From an uncultured Christensenella sp. (GTDB lineage Bacteria; Bacillota; Clostridia; Christensenellales; Borkfalkiaceae): a stretch of 64,000 nt of DNA. The stretch lies in the NCBI GenBank assembly GCA_910577375.1, contig CAJTLT010000001.1, positions 364,952 to 428,951 on the forward strand. The letters run 5' to 3'. Positions within the stretch are counted from its first letter, which is position 1. Every line of letters begins with the position of its first letter. Shown here piece by piece: positions 60,901 through 64,000 of the stretch. A program made the translations under genes and the position numbers. The notes under the pieces are model-generated. The model was not told where the DNA came from. It saw only the letters and a list, made by a program, of their open reading frames with translations, and ran no database searches.

Positions 60901-62285
60901 TATTCCGATTCCTGTCCGCTGATACTTGCAACCGAAAGAGCCGCAAAATATGTGGAGGGCGAACCAACGGTGCCAGAATCTGGATTTGTTGCAAGGTTAG
61001 TGCCGTAAATACTGCCGAATCCTGCGCTGTAATCGTTACTTGCCGCACAGATAAGGCTTATACCTCTTTCTCTGATACTTTCGAATATCTTGTTAAAGTG
61101 TTCGCCTTCGTCGTCTCCGTCGTCAGTCGTAGTGAAACCCGCCGTCGAACCAAGGCTCATGTTTATAACGTCGACGCCCAAAGTAACACAATCCTCTAAT
61201 GCAGACATTATATTTTCACTTTCCGCGCCGCCCAAAGCGGAATCGTCAAGATTATCCGTGAAAGTTTTACATATTACAAGCTGAGCCTGAGGAGCAACGC
61301 CCTTGAAAGTTTCGTCAATATGCGTTCCCTCTTTATCGTCGTATCCGTCTTCGTCATATCCTCCTACAATACCCGCCACGTGCGTACCGTGATTGGAATA
61401 AGAAGGATATACGTCTGTGTCATTATCTGCGTAGTCGAATGCAAAAGGAACTTTTCCGCTCACATACAAGCTGTCAGCCGTAAGAGTTCCGCCGAGAGCC
61501 GCAGTTCTTTTGAAAGCCTCTGTTTGCGCAAGCACGGCAGAAACATCGTTTACGCTCATGCTCTGCACGTTGGGAATCGTTTGGAAAGCGTTGTGGGTAT
61601 AATCAAGACCCGTATCAAGTATGGCAACAACCATACCTTCGCCTTTACCCCAGCTTTCATTGCTTACTATTGAAGAATCATATATACCGGTAGGGTAAAC
61701 GTTAGCATCGTTAGTAGGCAAACTCACAGATTGTGCGGTTTCATAAGTTTGGGGAGCAAGATAAGTGTTGCTTAAAACAGCGCTGCTTACTCCGCCCATA
61801 TTTTTTATTCTTTTAACGTAAGAAGTATTAATTTCAACCGCAACGGCATTCGCTATGGTCGTATAGCTGCTCTTCAGCTTATAATTGATACCTTGCGAAT
61901 CAAGCTTATTCAGGAAAGTTCTTTGCTCTCTGTCTATACTTCTTAACTGTGAACGTCCTTCGTTCGTCGAAAGATAGTCGGCAACAGTCTGCGATTCGCT
62001 CATACTGTCGAGAACGCTTTCGCCGTTAAGATAAACTATTACGGTCCTCGTTTCATATGATTTTTCTCCGGGCAAAACTGCACTGTTAAAATTCTGCGCA
62101 ATTAAACCGCTTGTATCGTATTTATCGGTAACGTCGGTAAACTGTACGTCCTTTACTTCCGAAGAAGGAACCTTCGGCTTATTTTCAATATTTATCATTG
62201 CACAGCTTGCAGTAAGCGTTGCACAAAGTGTCAACGAAAGTCCCGCAATTGCCGTACGCCTGATTTTTTTCCTGAATAAACTCAT
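54957..62285 (-). CDS. giant cell-surface subtilase with BspA-type leucine-rich repeats
   Basis: 2442 aa. A signal region with lipobox-like LTASCAM (Cys28), an I9-like propeptide (about 75-180), then the S8 domain with Asp224 (AILDTGLDY), His299 (SNHGTHVAG), Asn417 and Ser652 (SGTSMASPNMAG). A protease-associated domain is inserted (about 500-600), as in lactocepins. Fn3-like and Ig-like domains follow (about 760-1400), including a BIG2 repeat. Some two dozen BspA/LRR_5 repeats (about 1430-2140) carry the 'I...AF..C..L..V.LP' pattern. A further Ig-like domain, a Gly/Ser/Cys spacer, one helix (about 2412-2432) and a basic tail (RRKSRGCK) end it. It should degrade proteins at the cell surface. 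Confidence 0.92.
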   Translation of the reverse strand: MSLFRKKIRRTAIAGLSLTLCATLTASCAMINIENKPKVPSSEVKDVQFTDVTDKYDTSGLIAQNFNSAVLPGEKSYETRTVIVYLNGESVLDSMSESQTVADYLSTNEGRSQLRSIDREQRTFLNKLDSQGINYKLKSSYTTIANAVAVEINTSYVKRIKNMGGVSSAVLSNTYLAPQTYETAQSVSLPTNDANVYPTGIYDSSIVSNESWGKGEGMVVAILDTGLDYTHNAFQTIPNVQSMSVNDVSAVLAQTEAFKRTAALGGTLTADSLYVSGKVPFAFDYADNDTDVYPSYSNHGTHVAGIVGGYDEDGYDDKEGTHIDETFKGVAPQAQLVICKTFTDNLDDSALGGAESENIMSALEDCVTLGVDVINMSLGSTAGFTTTDDGDDEGEHFNKIFESIRERGISLICAASNDYSAGFGSIYGTNLATNPDSGTVGSPSTYFAALSVASISGQESEYLEASNGKAIFIENSTNGNGVFYNFVDEILGGEEEKEVEYVVVGSGQQSNYTGVAGELVKGRIALVKRGINTFQEKVEIAIAAGAIGVIIWNNVSGTIRMSLGDIPESKLKPTASVTMDAGNELVRLASSGQSGIVGTLKVKKDNAAGPFMSAFSSWGTTNDLRIKPEITAHGGEITSTVPGGYAEQSGTSMASPNMAGLTALVRNYIVNSNDLRPYITDNGTVSGNIVQSKVTQLANQLVMSTATTVYDEANLAYSPRKQGSGLASLKNIVNTKAYLFTDEESDGELYYEGKDCRPKIELGADEAEKGEYTFSFKIKNFGSDVLNFTPQSIFMTEEIDSTGIAVAEKAHMLNDNAAFKVDGNTVTDKISVGAGETKLITVTLKLTDLEKAYIRENFKNGMFVEGFIKLVGEQDENGNGQCDLNVPFLSFFGDWTKAPMLDYTAFEIAENQQDSSVLEEEKIKETVWATQPYGAYNGDNFIIPLGSYVYTLPDGADKMYANEEYCAISRFNEIISDDGRGNYATVYEIRCVYAGLLRNAQKVNYKLYDAYTGELVYTDVNYRISKAYANGGSSRPAYVELKLDAEELGLKSNGKYRFDFEFLFNKDDTPKEENTYSFEFYVDYEAPVLRDARLRYYNTTDEQGRDAQRIYLDLDIFDNHYPQSVMLCYVDNDGEKQEMKLATDYATPVRNANRNDVTTVSVEVTDIWDDYKDILAVQIDDYALNHSSYLLNSLSSAGQIETTVNRGTLPDTFELAAGEENITLNINQMHKASLVYEGNADLSNFEWSSPSHYVAVKNGEIVGLESTNGKSYPVLVNNRKGVSKVINVTVTDTVTNIRGLSFGFGTIKNTNEALQKAEGTVSVYAGEDIQLEVEASPWYFNGETKITWKVDNPVGEVVATVDQSGKVHTKKRGTAVITAQIEANGTGYVSVVTLSVQDEFTVSNMSLTRYRGEGETYTNPKGEVEENVVIVPSSKQIMTIGEGAFEDNDKIKKIIIPKTVTQIEKNAFKGCTALEKVYFMSDDEAEYDKDKNPSFVADADLSLINRNAFEGCTNLELLDLRYTKVFTLGREVFKDCVSLKTIVKSKAIGTAYDRAFMGCSSLETIDISGMHVAGANVFSGCTSLKNVTTKEFTAIGNGMFASLRYIYPDYSYVTGEWETKQTDYAACTSLESITLNGSSVGNGAFENCEKLSTVNFGNGVKTIGERAFANTALTSVTLPDGLESIGAGAFDGTSAFSAAGGITVTNNAVIKGDTLINYFGNASSLDLSVFGVTTIAPYAFANNSSLQSVTVPASINEIGESAFSGCKNLTTVNFVSGNNINYIAPYAFYDTGITSVTLPNTVTEIGDYAFALSKITSFNFVPQSYAIFGNGVFYNCSELAQIELNEKITVMGDATFADCSSLYNVKMPAVTSLGANTFYRTPALAKVEFAADAKVTGTYTFAADDVSGRQKLTQVILGNSVEEIGAYAFYNCANLTEINLNFDANGARTIGDYAFYNNRKLALVNGLSQAEKVGAYAFTNCNALKSLNLTNAKEIGDGAFRIIEGKAYTSVEIPATEKIGAFAFCGGNEKTLVIPASLKEVGIGAFGASSSLKEFKIEEGNKVFFVNDGVLYRNINDGNKDTGLYGLVAYPSEKVSDVYTVLENTARIEGGAFFGMHAKINKVVMPYSLKSVGAMAFFQSGITDYEFKGVTAPALETEYSLIVNNFAEANNINFRGYYYANFENYFIYYSELGTGVSVTPLSISYPVNGTGYDNNIYSQYFANRNHTQTALDANAYAFVNFLENCPSVSEISAWKEPEKTKAEVEEFAALVKCAHEYYDNFSSDSAQVALVGNERIELFNQIEAIMREVKPRFGISVRVVRLKANGDYRTEYRAGEKFDMTGLKVILVYDDYSTAEADMSQIKLEYPTEALQELDVEVVLSGYGRQLSIRVYVTENGGSGSGCTAGCGSVDTMGGTMFLTITGVGVLLAAYAIFRRKSRGCK

Positions 62286-62296
62286 ATATATCCTCT

Positions 62297-64000
62297 TTAA
62301 CCGATAAACCTTATAGTTTTGTTTTTAACGTCTATTTCCGCCGTGCGGTCGTCGTCGCCCGCCATATGGATAATAAGGCTTACTGTGTTTTCGTTTACAT
62401 CCAAAAGCTCATAAGAGCCTTTCTTTCCGTCTTCTGTAAGGCTGCCGTCAAGATAGAATGCGTATTCCGTTTCTCCGTCGGTAACAGAACATACAGGAGT
62501 CTCGTCAGCAACAAATTCGGTAATTTTATAAGCACGACGCGCACCGTTGTTTATGATATTTTCTCCGACCGCAGTATAAGCAACGGATTCAAGCACATAT
62601 ACCTTACTGTCGTCATTATATTGCCATAAATATATCTTGCCGAAACGACGTGTATAGAAATACGAATTAACGTTAGTATTTGCAACAAATTCACGAACAA
62701 CCCCGGAAGTATATTTACTGTCCGCAACTCCGTCAAACTGCAAAGTGCGCGTTTTGTCCTGCGAGTAATACCAAACGCCGTACATTTCGTCCTGAGGCGC
62801 GGAATACAAGTAATCGCCCGCTACAAGATAAGGATAAGAAGAAATAGCAATATTTCCGTCGTCAAGCAGAATAAGATATTCCGTTGTATACGACGTCATA
62901 CTTCCAGTAATATAAGGAACGCTGACATAACCGCCGCTCTTGTTATAAGTGTAAGTCGCCTCGCCTTCCATATTCATAAACTTACCCTTCGCTGTATAAC
63001 TCAAATCGAACTTGCCGATTGTGAAATTATAAGGATTATCGGTTACCGCCCAGGGAGTTGTGGACGAATAAGGCAAATACAAATACAGTTCAATACTGTC
63101 TGCGCTTGCAGTCGCCTTAAATATAAGTTTGTTATTTACTACCGTAATCGAACCGACGCCGTTATTGAGATTTATAGTTACGTCTTTTAAATTATTATTG
63201 TCGTCGGTTTTACTGTCTGTAATTTTATAATTGAAAGTTTCTGTAGTACCGTCGGTTTTAGTAACTTCCAACTCTCCGCCAATCGAAAGAGCGCTTCCGC
63301 CGTTAAAGCGGTAAATATTTCCGTCGTCGTCAATCAAAGGATATTCATACATTATATCCTTTCTGCCATAAACTTCTTTATCTGCGCCTTGGCTTATCGT
63401 AACGGTTTTCGTATCGTCGTTAAATTCAAGTTCATACTTTACGCCGCCGATATAAAAACTGCCTTTCAATTCATTTTCGGGGTCAACGGTATATTCGTAT
63501 CTTATTCCGTCAATTTCAACATAACCCGAATTACTCGCAGCGCCGTTTTGGTTTGTGTTGTAAATTCCAAAGCCGTTAAAATTGATAATCTTATAACCGC
63601 CGTCCTGTTCTGTTATCCATTCGCCGACATAATCGTCCGTAAGGCGGAAATTACCCGCGTCAACAACCCCTCCAGCAGCAGAACTGTATAAAACGCCGCT
63701 TAAAACGTTATTTTTCAAAGTCAGATAACCGAAAAGCGACATATCTTCGGGATTCAGTAAAGTAACGCTTCTTGCGCCGTCGTCAAAGAACCCGTCATAT
63801 ACGTATATCAATCTCTGTAAAGAATTGTTTAAATTTACTATAACTTCGCCGGTGAGATTGCTGCCGTAGCCGTTAAACGAAATATAACTGCCGGTTTCAA
63901 CGTCAAACCATGTTCCGAAATAGCTGTTTTCATAGCAATATAACTCGCCGTCAACCGAAAGTAATCCGTTGGAATTTATTTTCGCTTCCACACCCGTTTT
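62297..64000 (-). CDS. repeat-containing surface protein, 5'-truncated by the window edge
   Basis: At least 568 codons, open to base 64000, so the N-terminus is outside the window. The GTG at 63991 is not a convincing start. Three or more beta-rich repeats share 'GxW......(I/L)xFxGxG' (YFGTWFDVETGSYISFNGYG, YVGEWITEQDGGYKIINFNG, MYGVWYYSQDKTRTLQFDG). No catalytic motif is seen. It ends 11 bp before the subtilase ATG and is probably in the same unit. It could be a large adhesin or glycan-binding protein. Confidence 0.6.
   Translation of the reverse strand, partial: KTGVEAKINSNGLLSVDGELYCYENSYFGTWFDVETGSYISFNGYGSNLTGEVIVNLNNSLQRLIYVYDGFFDDGARSVTLLNPEDMSLFGYLTLKNNVLSGVLYSSAAGGVVDAGNFRLTDDYVGEWITEQDGGYKIINFNGFGIYNTNQNGAASNSGYVEIDGIRYEYTVDPENELKGSFYIGGVKYELEFNDDTKTVTISQGADKEVYGRKDIMYEYPLIDDDGNIYRFNGGSALSIGGELEVTKTDGTTETFNYKITDSKTDDNNNLKDVTINLNNGVGSITVVNNKLIFKATASADSIELYLYLPYSSTTPWAVTDNPYNFTIGKFDLSYTAKGKFMNMEGEATYTYNKSGGYVSVPYITGSMTSYTTEYLILLDDGNIAISSYPYLVAGDYLYSAPQDEMYGVWYYSQDKTRTLQFDGVADSKYTSGVVREFVANTNVNSYFYTRRFGKIYLWQYNDDSKVYVLESVAYTAVGENIINNGARRAYKITEFVADETPVCSVTDGETEYAFYLDGSLTEDGKKGSYELLDVNENTVSLIIHMAGDDDRTAEIDVKNKTIRFIG

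Noticed and set aside
1..64000. CRISPR array, rRNA operon, tRNA gene, complete insertion sequence or prophage
   Set aside because: No regularly spaced repeats, no rRNA or tRNA signature and no transposase, integrase or phage gene were recognised in the window.

Overview
The window looks like a chromosome segment of an uncultured, endospore-forming member of the Bacillota, class Clostridia. It is AT-rich and carries a complete spoIIIAA-AH operon, spo0A, spoIVB, gerW/ytfJ, a spoIIM-like gene and two sporulation-type DD-carboxypeptidases. It also has a diaminopimelate decarboxylase and a very peptide- and polysaccharide-oriented set of surface proteins, which suggests a gut or other organic-rich anaerobic habitat (inference). 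Most genes lie on the minus strand.

Layout. 1-3 kb: the 3' end of tmcAL, then a convergent spore-related unit (DUF2953, gerW, dacB, rluB). 3-6.7 kb: lysA, an M50 protease, scpA and scpB. 6.7-11 kb: an Lsa-type ABC-F gene, a dacF-like carboxypeptidase, a spoIIM-like membrane protein and spoIVB. 11-20.4 kb: recN, argR, nadK, tlyA, dxs, oapA, a ~550-nt OLE RNA gene, ispA, folD, nusB and an Asp23 gene. This is the classic OLE-RNA neighbourhood. 20.4-24.8 kb: spoIIIAH to spoIIIAA. 24.8-26.6 kb: two membrane proteins (DUF3592-like and DUF697). 26.7-32.8 kb: a 1232-aa pectate lyase convergent with a 709-aa lipoprotein. 32.9-38.9 kb: spo0A, a YkpA-type ABC-F protein and a heterodimeric ABC exporter. 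38.9-44.1 kb: rlmI, an M29 aminopeptidase and a TetR-ABC efflux operon. 44.1-46.1 kb: RNase P RNA and pyruvate kinase. 46.1-64 kb: a long co-directional cluster of surface proteins, a 2442-aa subtilase with a BspA-type leucine-rich array, and a full Opp oligopeptide importer.

How the parts work together. The OLE RNA and its membrane partner OapA sit inside the isoprenoid/redox/repair operon, and the RNA has its own perfect sigma-A promoter. The subtilase-to-OppABCDF cluster reads as a protein-scavenging system: proteolysis at the surface, peptide import, then trimming by cytoplasmic aminopeptidases such as the M29 enzyme. The sporulation genes are spread over several units. Spo0A is intact in length and in its DNA-binding half, but its receiver domain lacks the usual Mg-binding acidic pair.

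Most notable observations: (1) the OLE ribonucleoprotein locus; (2) a degenerate Spo0A receiver with two consensus 0A boxes 60 bp apart just upstream of it; (3) many first-in-operon genes whose -10 box lies only 3-12 nt from the ATG and which lack a Shine-Dalgarno sequence, i.e. probable leaderless mRNAs; (4) sporulation-sigma-like promoters in front of the spore genes; (5) the protease-Opp cluster. All identifications are by reading the sequence; no database search was run.
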